Below are positions 21,300 through 33,735 of a DNA stretch of 64,000 nucleotides, in pieces; positions within the stretch are counted from its first letter, which is position 1, and the number at the start of each line of letters is the position of its first letter. The translations under genes and the position numbers were made by a program. A model generated the notes under the pieces. It did no database searches. It worked only from the letters and a program-made list of their open reading frames with translations, and had not been told where the DNA came from. Origin of the DNA: Nageia nagi (taxonomy: Eukaryota; Pinophyta); contig JBITNC010000001.1 of assembly GCA_050084985.1 (NCBI GenBank), positions 74,214,001 through 74,278,000 of the forward strand. Reading direction: 5' to 3'.

Positions 21300-23165
21300 A
21301 ACAATCTCTAAGCTAGCATCAACCTGATACAAATATCATATATATAAATATCCATTCATACCACATAGATTACCTCAAATTGAATTCTAATTCATCAAGG
21401 TTATCTGAGTCACAACAAGAGTCATTGGGTGGGTCATTATAGTCTACCTTTTTGCCCAAACATATTCAAAATGAGGTATTTTTTTACCCAATGAAGTAAA
21501 GAAATACCCCATGAAGTAAAAAAATCATGCTCCCAAGTGATGCCTCTACCTTAGGTACCCCATTCATGTGTGTATCAAGATTCAAATGTGAATGATCCTT
21601 CTCTCCATCTAAGCTAAATTGAATCTAGTGCACCTATCTTTTGCCTTAGCAATGGTGTCCTACCTCCCATGTCTTCTTGTAGTTGAAACATTTTCCTTCT
21701 TCTCTTAATTTCCTCTTAGTAGCTATGTCTAACTAGCCTATTCAAAGAGGGAAAAAGGGTTTAAACTTGGTAGGCCCTTATTTCTCTACAACTAACATTC
21801 AAGTGGCCTACCCCATGTACATATGCCCTCCCTTGAAGGATATCATGGTTTTCTCCAAGTTATAAGTGACCCTAATTACATCATCAAAGGTTTATGAAAT
21901 TGATACCTTCACCATTCCTTGTAATGTTTCCATCAACCTTTATATAAATAGGAAGGACAATCTATCCTCAAAGATGTTATGGATCATGATTACAATTTTT
22001 AAAATTCTAAAATATATTCATCCTTTCTACCTTGTTTCTTCAAAGATGTTAACTCTTTAAAATAGTCATTTTCCCTCTTTCTATCAAATTGCTTTACTAG
22101 CCTTCAAGAAAATTCATCAAAAGAGGAAATATGAGAGTAATATTGATTGACTACTCAATGTTGCCACTAGTCTAGGGCATCTTCTTCAAAATGCAATGAT
22201 GCAAAATGAATTGCATAATCCTCCAACATGTTTGGACTTAGAGTGAATTATATCTATAGCTGATGGAACCAAGCCCTAGCTTCCATTTTCATGCCATCAC
22301 ACATGGGCACCTATATTTTGTTGATGTTTTGTTGCAACTCTCTCCTATCACCCCACAAATTTCTTTGGGAGTGGGTGGCATGAGAGCTATTTTTCTTTAA
22401 CCCTATGACATGGGCTAGATAGCCATAGAATTTCATATCCCTCCCTCCTTAATCCTAGATCTAACATGGGATACTCCCTAAAGATCTAATTCAATTCAAG
22501 AATATTTGGTATTTGGTTCTTTACTTCATTAGTAGAATTTTTGGATAACATGGGTTTGGATGATTTGGGAATGATGGGATGCTCCCCTATCTTCACATTG
22601 TCCCCTTTCTGAAACCTCTCTAGGAGAGGGTTAGTTCTCTACGTGGCACTATGAGTATAGGACCTCATAAATGCATGTTCTTGATGACTCATGGATCCAT
22701 GATGAGTGGACTCTCTATCTCTCAATGTATGTGATATCCTCAAACTCGGCTCCTTCTCTATGCTATCCTCCTCCGTCAATTCTTCTTCTTCATCTAGAGT
22801 GGGATGTGGAGGGCTCATATACATTTTGAAGTTTCTTGGATTCCAACAAATTTATTGATGGTGGTCACTTGATTCTACATTATACTCATCATATTATGTA
22901 TGGCCAAAATAAGTTCATTGAACTTCCTCTCTGATGTGGATTCTCTAGCTAAGGTAGAGCTTCTTCTTCTAGCCAATGGTGATTTTACTCTTTTTGCCTC
23001 ATTCTCTTTACCATAAGTTTCCATATATGGTACATCATCTATCGAGAATATATGATTCTCATCCTAAGTGGTTTTGGCTAGGGTTTCATCATGTTACATC
23101 CCCTAATTTCCACTCTTCTTAGCTTAATATATTTCTCTCCTAGTGCTAGATCTAATATAGCAATT
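21300..23165 (-). pseudogene. Minus-strand gypsy gag relic
   Basis: Read from 23100 downwards, the minus strand gives ARRRSSTLARESTSERKF, then a Glu-rich stretch EEEELTEEDSIEKE (22824-22639). Then comes a Retrotrans_gag core: KMEARAWFHQL, LHFEEDALDxWQH, SSFDEFSxRLVKQF, ELTSLKKQG. Then a zinc-knuckle-like CFNYKKTWEVGHHC with one cysteine lost. Many stops and shifts occur. A decayed PBS-like ATATTAGATCTAGCAC lies near 23145-23165, so the LTR would be to the right. No protease or reverse transcriptase follows on the left; the element is truncated there. Confidence 0.75.
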
Positions 23166-24480
23166 ATAAACTATCAATATCACTGCAAGATTCCAAATAT
23201 AATCTCAAGTGTAAATAAGCCAATTAACTATCAATTATAAGACAATATACACCCATTTTTGTATTAGAGCATCAAAATAAAGCATAAATAAGATTAAAAT
23301 ATAAACATCTCATATATACAAGCATGAATGCACCAAAATAGCCCAATGTTGAAAGCATCAAAGTATACACATAAAACATAGAGTCAAATATTAAGCTCTA
23401 AGATTTCCATAGTTGTATTAATGATGGGATATGGAAACTAATACAATGCCTAGTCCAAAGGGATCAACATTGGCCTCTAAGGATCCATCTAGGACATACA
23501 AATATGTAAATGTAATCGCTACTAGAATAAAGGATGGGATAACCATACTCCTTTAAGCCTAGATGCTCTACTGGAGAAATTCCATGCTTGAAAATTATTG
23601 AAGGTATAAGTGCAACCACAAAATACCATTGAATGGAATAATATGTTATATCTTAGCCATAGAATAGTAAGATCCCTCAGCTTGCTAACCCTCCTAAATG
23701 TTGCACCTAGGGAAGATTGCTTGACACTATGACAAGAATTATGTCTATTGTATGGTAGAAGAAATATTATCAAATTAGGTATGTCCATGCAATGATGCTC
23801 TAATGCATAATATAGGTCAACCTTAGATCTAAAACATTACCTTGAAATCATCCATGCCTCCCTATCCAATGTTAGACTTCCAAGATCCCTCAAATTCCAT
23901 AAACACATAATAAATGCTCATTTGTGGGATTTAAGGCCTCCTTAAGGTGTGAAATGAGTCTCCATAGGTGATGGCATGACACCAAGTACAATATTGGGAT
24001 ATTATAAGTCCCTCCATATCATGTGTTCGGTTTCCAAAAGTCATACATGTGCCTAGATCTTATTTTCATGTCCATAAATGGCCTTAGGATTCCTACAATC
24101 AATTCTCAGGATATCCAAGTACATAAAACAACACTAAATCATGCTATCCTATGATTGGGAGGATCATATCCCACTTTTAGCTCTAGTGGGGTCCAACAGA
24201 CCTTTATAATTTCTATCCCAAGTACTAGCATCCAATGCATAAATAAATATTTACAAAGCAAAATTTGTGGGATTCCATACTTAATTATATTTCATAAAAG
24301 AGGATGTTATAAATTAGCTACACCATAGCCACCCAAGGCCAATCCACTTTTATAACCCTAGATACAAGAAATACCTATGCTAAATAATATAGATAAGGGT
24401 AATCAATAGGATGCTTATAGGCCTAGGCAACCTTGATAGCAAGGGCCATGTAAACCTTAGACTCCTTTGGTTTAGCCTAT
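23166..24480. other. No gene; possible LTR of the minus-strand gypsy element
   Basis: No coding motif on either strand. Its position, right of the PBS-like sequence at about 23150 and left of an opposite-strand polyprotein, fits a long LTR of roughly 1.2 kb. I could not find its partner. Confidence 0.35.
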
Positions 24481-24507
24481 TAAGGATGTATTGAAGAAAC
24501 TTTTAGA

Positions 24508-24740
24508 GAAACTAACTTGGTACAAGGATAAAAAGTATTGTGTTTATCATCAAAAAGGGGACATGAAATAAATAAATCCAATCAATTCGGAAACATTATC
24601 CAAAGGTTGATAGATAATGGAAAAGTACCTATGGGAAACCTAATGGTTCAACCTAATAGAAACTTGGGTATTTTCCAAGATCCATTACCTAAGCACAATA
24701 ACAACATCAGTCATATTTATTTAGAGGAAACTCAATAAAT
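24508..24740 (+). pseudogene. Tat-like gag C-terminus relic
   Basis: KYCVYHQK...GHEINKSNQFGNIIQ resembles the C-x-Y-H-x4-G-H-x4-C-x-x-L/F nucleic-acid-binding motif at the end of such gags, with the final Cys changed to Ser. It is followed by RLIDNGKVPMG and by FQDPLPKHNN, which correspond to the usual 'x-I-x-x-G-x-L' and 'PLPNH' segments. A 66-codon open stretch covers 24538-24738. Confidence 0.75.
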
Positions 24741-25267
24741 AGTACATGACTATAACCCTAGGTAAAGAATAATGAATTTGTGGGTTTCAATAATATAGAG
24801 TTAGATTTTCCCATTGTGGGAGGTATTAGTATCATCCCAGACTATGAGTTTATGGGAGTCATGAAACCACCTCTAGTATTTTAAATAGCAAAGTTCCATG
24901 ATAGCCACATGATCAATGTAATAATATAAAAAGGTAGAGGTCATTATAGAGTATCCCTTTTCCTTTTACAAAGGCACAAATTCAACAACCTTTACCTTAT
25001 ACTAGGGTACAAATTTAGGCATAAGCTTTAAAGGAACTAGTGATTATATAGAATTAGTTGGAGCAACAACTTAGGAACACTAAAATAAAGCTTTCCTTAT
25101 GGGACTTATTACAATAATATCCTAAACATAATAATGCTTTGAAAAACATCATCAAGATAATTGAGTTAGATGATGATAACCCAAATTCTTTTGGAGATTT
25201 TATAAGTGTTTTCTAGATTCATACTATATAATGGGTCACTTTCTATCAAGATGAGATTCAACATATT

Positions 25268-25640
25268 ATGTTAGATAAGCTAAGGAACCCAACCTTATAC
25301 ATTACAACTTATGTATATCCTCATCCATCAAAGAGAGGGCTTGTAGAAAATGGGTTGACAATCAATGTTATATTATCCATAGTACTTAAGAGATTGAAGG
25401 TTCGTATCAAATTTTTGAATATTACCACTCTTACTGTTAGGGATTTTAGTAACTTTTTCTCTATAAGTATGGACATATTCATTCTTCTAGTTAGAGTTGG
25501 ATTTAGAGAAATAGAAGATACTTATCATGTGGTCAAAGGTGAGATATATTATAACTTGCTTTTGGATCAACTATGGATAAAGGATATGGATTCAATTCAA
25601 TATACCTTACACAAATGTTTGAAATACCTACATATAATAA
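25268..25640 (+). pseudogene. Tat-like aspartic protease relic
   Basis: Within a 232-codon open frame (25268-25966), residues 1-120 match the retropepsin-like segment of Tat elements. PTLYITTYVYPHPSKRGLVE and NGLTINV stand where D-N-G-S-A-I/V-N is expected, so the catalytic Asp is now Glu. Further on, LLVRVGFREIEDTYHVV and YNLLLDQLWI stand for the usual Y-N-x-L-L-G-R-x-W-I. The remaining half of the frame is a Ser/His-rich linker. Confidence 0.8.
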
Positions 25641-26883
25641 CCATGCATTATATTATAGGAAATACAAATCTCTTTAGCCATTGTAACTCCTCTTTCTCTC
25701 CTAAGTTCCCTCACATTCCATGTGGGAGACATTTTATAGTATCCATTCTTATGAATCATCATCCTCATACTAAGTATTCAAGTTCAAAAGAACTCCAATC
25801 TTTGACTCTTTTTCCAATTCAATCAACCTATTTTTCTCAATCATCTTCTTTAGATCCATTTGGTGTGGATTCCCTTCTACAAAAAAATGATAAATCTCTT
25901 GAGGATTATGCATGTGCTTCTTCTAGTTGTCAGACCTCTTCCACACCCATCTATGTGAATCATTAGCCATTTTGCCATCAAGTTCCTCCACCTGCTTAGT
26001 CTCAATCATCTTCATCATACCTTACAACTTTTCAACCTTATCATTTCACCATTGTATGATCTCATTAAGTATGAATGTCTCAAAAAGAAGGATATTGCAT
26101 AAATGATATTCTTTTTAATATACCCTAATCAAGAGATTTGGAGTGACCTCAAGAATCCTTACTTGCTCTCAGCTTTTTTATCCCACTAGGCTCTTGTCCC
26201 AACCAATATTTCTTCATTTATGTGGATGAAAACTTACCCTAGGACATTCCCATTAAGCATCATCTTAAAGAGAAATTTTATGCTAGAATTGAATATTTTT
26301 GTGTCTTGACTTAGTGTGTAATCTCTTAGCTAAATGAAAATGGTAGGGATATGGATTAGGAAAATTCAAGCAGGGACAATTTCATGCTTTTATTATTCCT
26401 TTCCAATCCAACCAAAATAAATGTGTTATAGGGTTTTGTGGACCTAAGATTAAACTTATATAAGAATAATTTACATATCTTAATCTTCTACAAGAAGAGG
26501 TGCAACATAATGGCAATTATAGTATTGATTTGTATTTTTGCCTGTCTAGTCCTCATGCCTTTGAGTATTCCATCTTGAATGATTTCTTTTATGAGCTTTC
26601 ATGTGACCTTACCTTTGATGTTTTGATGGTTTTTCTTCATGGTTCATTTCCCTTTATCCTTATTATGGATTGTAACTTACAAAATTCTATCAATCCTTTA
26701 TCCATAGAATTCTCTTCTCATTTTTCAATTCCTTCTCTTAATTTAAGTGATGCATCTCTTTCTTTTGATTATCTTGATGAAGCCAAATTGTCAATTTTAG
26801 CTTCCTTCATCAATATTCTAGACAAATATTACTTTATGTACCTACCCATTTTTAAATAGTTATAAGATGGATGTTATATGTAA

Positions 26884-28260
26884 TTGGATAATTCAGTTAA
26901 GATAGATATCATTGAGGACCACACAAATCTAAAGATAGTCTACTTGGGGGATGTGTTAGATTATGTAGTAAGAGAAGAAGCCAAAACAATACTAAAGAGG
27001 TGTGCCAAGATATTTTCTTTTGGTTATCAGGATATACTTAGAATGGATCCCAACATAGTGGTCCATAATATCATCACTCATTGAGTGCCAAGCATTCAAG
27101 TAAAATCTTCGAAAGGTCAATCTAAATCAATCACTTTAGATCAAGGATGACCTTCAGAAGATCTTAGATGCCAAATTTATTTTCCCTAAAGATTAACCAT
27201 AATGGGTGCCTAACATTGTTCCTATTGATAAGAATAAAGTTTGCATTAGGGTATGCATGGAATTTAGGTATCTCGATATGGCATATCCCAAGGATGATTT
27301 TCCATTTCCCAACATTTACACTTTAGGGGATAATACAATGATATATGAGATGTTATCATGGATGGTTTCTTAGGTTACAATTAGATTTGGGTTGCTCCTC
27401 AAGATCAACACAAGACTACATTTACTACATTATGGGTGATTTTATGTTATAAGGTTATGCTATTTGGAATCAAGAATATCATTGCCACATATTAGTGTTT
27501 CATCACTTATGTGTTGCATGATATAATACATGATATTTTGGAGGATTATATAGTTGATTTGTTGGCAAAGTCTAGAACTTAAAATTAGCATTGGGAAGTG
27601 TTAGAGAGTATTTGAGAGAGTGATCAAATATAATATCTAATTAAATCCTAAGAAATGTATTTAGGGTTCATCATTTCCAAAAGAGGTATAGAGGTTGATA
27701 CTAAGAAAGTGACTGTTATCACTAACATACCTTCATCTCATAATGTTAAATTGCTAAGAAGCCTTAAAGGTAATATCTAAGACACTAGAAGATTTGTAGC
27801 TCACTTTTTAGATAATTATATACCATCCAATGAGCTCCCTAAGAAGGATGTAGATTTTAAATGGGGTGAGAGTTTTCAATGAGCTTTCGATGATATCATG
27901 CAATATCTACTTAATCCCCTAGTCCTTATTCCTCTAAAGCATGATATTTCTTTCCATTTATATCTTTCATCTACTAATGTTTCCCTAGGATTCATGTTAA
28001 CCCAGAAGAACAAGCAAGAACAAGAGAAAGCTATCTATTACCTTATTCATATACTTGTTAATTATGAGCTTAGCTATGTTTACATCAAAAAGGTTTGCCT
28101 TGAAGTAGTCTTTACAAGTAAGGAACGAAGATAATACATGTGAAATTACACCACTTATGTGATTTTTAGATTTGATCCACCAAATTATATGATGAGAAAA
28201 TCATACTATAATATGCACACTAGAAAATAGATCATGTTCCTTTCAGAGTTTAACTTAGTT
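26884..28260 (+). pseudogene. Tat-like reverse transcriptase and first RNase H relic
   Basis: The stretch opens with VYLGDVLDYVVREEAKTILK and YQDILRMDPNIVVHNI, which precede the reverse transcriptase. Broken pieces such as DDFPFPNI, APQDQHKTTF (near 27395-27430) and LLGFIISKRGIEVD-like text (27650-27690) follow. RNase H begins near 27880, with FHLYLSSTNVSLGFMLTQKN, AIYYLIHILVNYELSY and CLEVVFTSKE (27898-28134). The YxDD region survives only as YIVDLLAKS-like text near 27550. Many stops and shifts are present. Confidence 0.8.
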
Positions 28261-28429
28261 TTTATCATCTAGAAATTAGTCAAAAGTTAGGTTATAGTAG
28301 ATCAATTGGTTGAGGTACCCATTCATGATAATACTTCTCTTGATATTACCCTCCTTGATGATTAAATGTTTAATATTGATGAAATAAAGTAAGTAGTAGA
28401 TACCCAAGGGGAATACAATGTTACTATGT

Positions 28430-28760
28430 ATGTGATAGGTTGAGATGTGAATAAGGGGGAGGGGCTGAACTTATCTTCTTCACCCTAGGGGGTCCCTATC
28501 CCATATTCTTTCAAAATTGATTTTGCATGTACTAATAATAATGTAGAGTATGAGGAAATGTTGTTGGGTATTAGAGCAACCTTCGAGTTAAAGTTCAAAA
28601 GACTTCTCATTTGTGAAGACTCTCAATTGGTTGTTAATTATATTATGGAGGTATCCTAGTGTCATAATGAGCTTATTAAGGTTTATCAAGATATGGTATT
28701 GAGATTACTTAAATGGTTCCATTCATATAAAATCTAGGTAATCCCTCAAAATATTAGGGA
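28430..28760 (+). pseudogene. Second (archaeal-type) RNase H relic
   Basis: Across a few shifts the text reads GGGAELIF...GVPIPYSFKIDFACTNNNVEYEEMLLGI and then CEDSQLVVNYIME. The C-T-N-N-x-x-E-Y-E-A-L and D-S-x-L-V-x-N motifs are diagnostic of the extra RNase H in Tat-type plant retrotransposons. The catalytic Glu of VEYE and the Asp of EDSQLV are still visible. Confidence 0.8.
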
Positions 28761-28799
28761 TTTGATCTTATATGATAATTTGTACCTCCCTCTTTAGGA

Positions 28800-29613
28800 A
28801 ATCATAAGTTCATTATAACCATAATGGAGTACTTCACCAAGTGGGTCAAGGTTGAGCCACTTGTGTCAACCATGGGTCTTCAAATTGCCAACTTCATTGA
28901 TAATCATATTATATATAGGTTTTGCATTTTGCACAATATCATATCAAATAATGGGATATATTTTAAGAATCAAAATGTGAGAACATTATGTAATGGTTAT
29001 AATATTCAACATTCCATCTCTACATCTTATTATACCTAGGGTAATGATTAGGTAGAAGCATCCAATAGAACCATTATCATGATTGGGAAAAAGATGGTCA
29101 ATGATAATCATAAGAATTGGTCTAAGTATCTCCCATATGCCTTATGGGCTTATCCTACCAGTATTATGATACCTACAGGGATCATCCCCTTTTCATCAGT
29201 ATACAATACAAAATGAGTTAGGCCACTTGAGTTAGAGATTCCATCTTTGAGAGTTTAACTTTAGGGTCTCATTCCAAATGAGGAGGCCATACAAGCCTCT
29301 TTAGATCATCTTATCCTTCTTTATGAGATACATGTCAATGTTATTGAACATCACAAAGTCTATCAAGAAAGTTTGAAGCGTATGTACAACAAGAAGGTCA
29401 AACCTAGAGAGTTCAAGATTGGTAACTTAGTAATTAAAGAGTCAACAATAGTCACATATTGAGTGGTCTCTTTGAGAAAATTTTACATGAAATTGGTTAG
29501 GGCCTTACATTGCAATAAGAAGTTCAAAATAGGCCCCTACCATCTTTCACATTTAGAAGTATGGGAAGAGCTTGATCCTATTAACATCATCCATCTTCAT
29601 CTATTCTATACTT
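28800..29613 (+). pseudogene. Tat-like integrase relic
   Basis: MEYFTKWVKVEPLVST (28824 onwards) is the start of the integrase core, and HNIISNNGIYFKNQNV holds the second-Asp region, here Asn. After a stop, VEASNRTIIMIGKK has the catalytic Glu. Then come YALWAYPTSIM, TGIIPFSSVYN and YNKKVKPREFKIGNLV. The last block and PYHLSHLE are typical of the end of the polyprotein. Two or more stops interrupt it. Confidence 0.85.
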
Positions 29614-32400
29614 AGTCTTTGCCCTATGTGTTCCTGTATGTTTGTATTTGATTGTTGGTTGTTGTTTATTTAATCTTGCAAGGATTTTTTTATAATTGCT
29701 TTATTTTTTCTAGCATATCATCTTGATCTAATCATTCATGTACTTTATGCTAAGTTATGAAGGGTGTCTTATGTGTAGTCATTCCCTTGGGCTTATATGT
29801 TGTACCACCTGGTCCTATCTTGTTACTTTATTTTATTTTTGATCATGTCCCTTGGAGTTGATACTCTAATGCTTCTCCACTTTTTAGTGTCACCCTACCT
29901 ATTTGGTGTGTATGAAAACCACAAGTCACTCATCTCCCTATCACTTGTTAGTCCTTGTATCATGGCATCTTCTCGTCACTTATCATCACTTTACATTTAT
30001 CATGCTAGTTTTCACTACTCTTGGTCCTCATGTAGGTTGATATTATTAGACATTATTTTTGTTCTATGATGAACCAAGCAAAGTATTGAACATGAGTGGA
30101 AGTCAATATCAAAATAACCTAGATCGATCAAGTTGCTATTTTCATTGATGCTTTATTTTTCTTTCATTTACTTTTGTGTTATTAGCCTTGTTTGATGTGT
30201 CAATTCCATTGCATCTTAATCATGCAAGGTCCACATAAATGATATTTTTGCATGTTTTTCTATGTCATTTATCATAATATAAGATCCATAATTTATTTAT
30301 GATGACAAAACCACTTATGTATCACTCAAAATATTGGGTTTCCTTAAAATCATTCCCTTGCGATAGATCATATATGATAAACTAGCATGATTTCTAAGGG
30401 GAAAACCATACAAGATTATCATGACTTGTGATATAGGTGAATGTGCATTGATACCATGTTATTTGTCCCCATCATTTGTGGGCATTTTTTCCATATAGAT
30501 TTTACTTGACCATTATTTATATCTTTTATATTCATTTGAGGTTATATTTTTTATCGCTTTATTCCTTTATCGCACTTAATTCTTTTTTATCATATTTGCA
30601 ACCTTTATCATTCTATCATAATTGCATTTCATTTAGCTTTCAAAAACTTATGTAACCATATCAATTTGGTAAATGATTCATTTCCCTAGTTTCACATTCA
30701 TACTAGTATTTCAAGAAAGTTAGTTTTATCCATGTCGAATCACATCTTAACCATATGTTTTAGGTCCAAAGTAGGCTTGTTGCACATGTATGCATGATGG
30801 CCCTAGCAAACTACCCTATGTCATATTATGATCCTAAATTGTAAATTATTCATATCTTACCTCATTAGGTCCTACCATATCATACCATACCATTTTGAGT
30901 CATTTTGTAACCATCTCTTTATCCATTTTGCTTTTGAGATGAAGGTCCTAAAATTTGGTACCTTAAAACATTGGCTTTGATTTCATAATTTTAAAAATAG
31001 CAAACTATGTCTATTTCTAAATTTGTTACCTTTTAGCTTATCATTGATCAAAATTCAATCAAATTATGAATTTTCTTAGCCCAACTCCATTATTTTTCTA
31101 GTTTTTGCAAACCATTTTGTAGGGCTACTTGGAATAGTGCACTTTCAATGAGCATTGAAAGCTTATCATCTTGGGTCAAATAACCTTCTATTTTAGTTTT
31201 GCAAATTGGACAAATGAATTCTATTTCTTAATCCATTTGATCTTGCTATTATAATGAATTACATCTATCATATCATCAAGCTATTTTGTCAAATCATCAT
31301 CCTTATTCCCAATTATTGTCCATCAAAGTTGACAATTTTTTACTTTTTCAAAAGTGTTAATTTCACAATTGTCTTGTTTTGGCCCATTTTGGCTACATCT
31401 AGGTATCATTTTAGAATGATTATTTCTTGATTTTGGGATGATTGGCATAAATACAATACTTAAGAGGTGTCCTTGGGGCAATTATCCTACCTCATTTTAT
31501 GCACTATTGTGGAAAAGTTTTGGTAACATGCCAACTTGTTTTGTTAACAATGTACATGCTGATCATTATTATGGGTTCATTTTGTAGCTCTTATTATCAT
31601 TTTGGATCTTCTACATATTTTACTACTATAATTCATTTTATTATTTTAACATAAATAAGTTTATTTTATTGCTTCTCATTTGTCTTATCATGTCCTTATT
31701 TTGTGTCATGATTTTATTATCTCTTCTTAGTTGTTTATGATCAAGTAGGTTAATTACTATATTATATATCATCTTTTTCTTTTCATACTTATTTATATTT
31801 TATCATTACATATTGCCCCTTTATTATTTTTCAGACATTTTTATCTTTATTTTTATTATCCTTTATCACTGTCAATTATTGTTACTTTGGCTTGGTTAGT
31901 CCCTTTTATTATCTTTTCTTATCTTGTTATAACTTTTATTATGGTCTATTTAATTTTATCTTCAATTTTGATTTATCCTTGTGTGATTAAACATACATAT
32001 TATTTTATAGTGTGTGATTATACATATAGGTTCATATAGTCTATTTACCATTACATTTTTATGTGTGTACATTTAGGGTTCATTATATATACATTCATTC
32101 ATAAGTGATCATCCATACATATATGCATATATTGTATCTTAAACATAAGAACATCCATGAGTACATACATACATCGGTACATAAATGAATCCATAAACCA
32201 TTCATAAATATAGTCAAAGAATATATCATATATATAACATCATATCATAAATGTATATCCATACATCATATCTACCGTATGTGTAACATATACAAAATCA
32301 TATATGAATATCCATAGTCTTGCATATACATTATCAAATCTTAAAAATGTACAATGTCATGCATCATAGGGTTCCAAAAGTGTAAATGGTTTGGTCATAT
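29614..32400. other. Non-coding AT-rich stretch downstream of the Tat-like polyprotein
   Basis: No protein motif on either strand. Position suggests the 3' untranslated region and possibly a long 3' LTR of the Tat-like element, but no second copy was found. At 32050-32350 the sequence is dominated by CATACATATAT-like words (a loose low-complexity repeat). Confidence 0.45.
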
Positions 32401-33400
32401 ACATACCTAGGGTGTGGGGTCATCCTACCATTGAAACTTGCTAGGGGAAGGAATGATCTCCCCCTTACCCTCATCCTATGCCCCTAGGAAGTTCTCTCTC
32501 CAACTATTATGCTCTATTCACCTAAGGGAGAAAACCTAAATAATATACCACCACCATGTGAGTTGTAATATCTCATAAGCCCTCTAGCATTAGTCCCTAT
32601 CCCTATCTCTTCATCTATTGTTATCATTTTATAAGCATCCCTCCTCTACTCAATGTGAGCTGCCTCATGAAGTACCCCTCATTCCATTAAGATTTGGTAA
32701 CACTTTGGATGATATGCTTTGAGCTATGGATTTTATATGAGATATATCATGATTAATGGGGACTAGTACATCTTCTATAAGTAGGTGATGCCATACCTAG
32801 ATCCTCATCATCACATGATTAGCATCATCTAAGACCAATCATAGGTGCTACTACAAATCTACCTATCATAAGGGGCTTCATGCTCCTGACCCTACCCTTA
32901 TGCTTGTTAGTTATGCCTTGATCTAGGTTTCCATATCATCCACCTCCCAAGATTTTCCCAATCCCAATTCCATGAGTATTTCCTCTACCTACATACATAG
33001 CTCAGCACTAGGGCCCACTCATCCCTTATCCTATGATCTAAGCACATCTTCATCTTTGACTTCTACTATGAACACTACTAGAAGTATCTTCATCTCTCTT
33101 AGTAGTATCTCAAGCTATCCCTAGGATGCTCCTAGCTATCTCTTTATCATAGCTTTCATGGCTTGTTCCATCATTATATGACTCTCTACTACTAGCTGTA
33201 AAACATAATTTGCTATGAGTTGTGCATGCATAGCATCTAACTATTGCTATAGAGAATCCTTCTCTCCATGGTACTACACCACTTGCTCATTTATGGTTGG
33301 CTCGAATATTAGCTCTAGTATCTCCTAGGGGTGCCACTCAAGGATCCTAAACTCGATCTTCCCCTCCCTCTACTGCAACTTCTCTTATTTTTTTAGTCCC

Positions 33401-33721
33401 TGTTAGGTCCCTATACATTATTATTGTTAGGTCGGCTATGGTTATTATTATTTCCTTACATTATTATTGTTATGTCGGCTAGTGTCCTTTCATTGTAGTG
33501 GCACCCCTTGGACTCCTATATATACTAAGGAGGTATTATCATTTGAAGATGTCTATTGTTGTGTAATTGATGTGATGTAAAGGAGGTTGCCCCCTCGAAG
33601 TGGCTTATTACAAAGGAGGTTGCCCCCTCGAAGTGGCTTATTACAGATTTTATCTCTTATTCAATGCGTTGAGCTCTCTCTTTGGTGATTTTATGCTATT
33701 TTGGGAACTTTGTTCATAACA
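33401..33721 (+). repeat. 5' LTR of the gag-only element
   Basis: 321 bp, TGTTAGGTCC...GTTCATAACA. A TATA box, TATATATACT, lies at 33517. A 33-bp unit starting AAAGGAGGTTGCCCCCTCG is tandemly duplicated at 33579-33611 and 33612-33644. The A/T-rich first 80 bases contain two diverged copies of TTATTATTGTTAGGTCGGCT. Confidence 0.97.
33517..33526 (+). promoter_or_regulatory. LTR TATA box
   Basis: TATATATACT in the middle of the 5' LTR, well placed to start transcription of the gag RNA. The same site recurs at 35691 in the 3' LTR, where it could drive outward transcription into the flank. Confidence 0.6.
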
Positions 33722-33723
33722 TT

Positions 33724-33735
33724 TGGTACCAGAGC
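33724..33735 (+). other. Primer-binding site (initiator-Met tRNA type)
   Basis: TGGTACCAGAGC starts two bases after the 5' LTR. It differs by one base from the plant initiator-Met PBS TGGTATCAGAGC. Confidence 0.92.

Larger units (their letters stand above)
24481..29613 (+). mobile_element. Degenerate Ty3/gypsy polyprotein, Tat-like lineage, plus strand
   Basis: Forward-strand pieces occur in the order gag tail, protease, reverse transcriptase, RNase H, a second RNase H, integrase. They end with a PYHLSHLEVWEELDPINIIH block and a stop near 29613. Having a second, archaeal-type RNase H between the first RNase H and the integrase is a feature of Tat-lineage gypsy elements in plants. The 5' LTR and most of gag are absent, and the 3' LTR was not identified. 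Dozens of stops and frameshifts show long inactivity. Confidence 0.82.
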
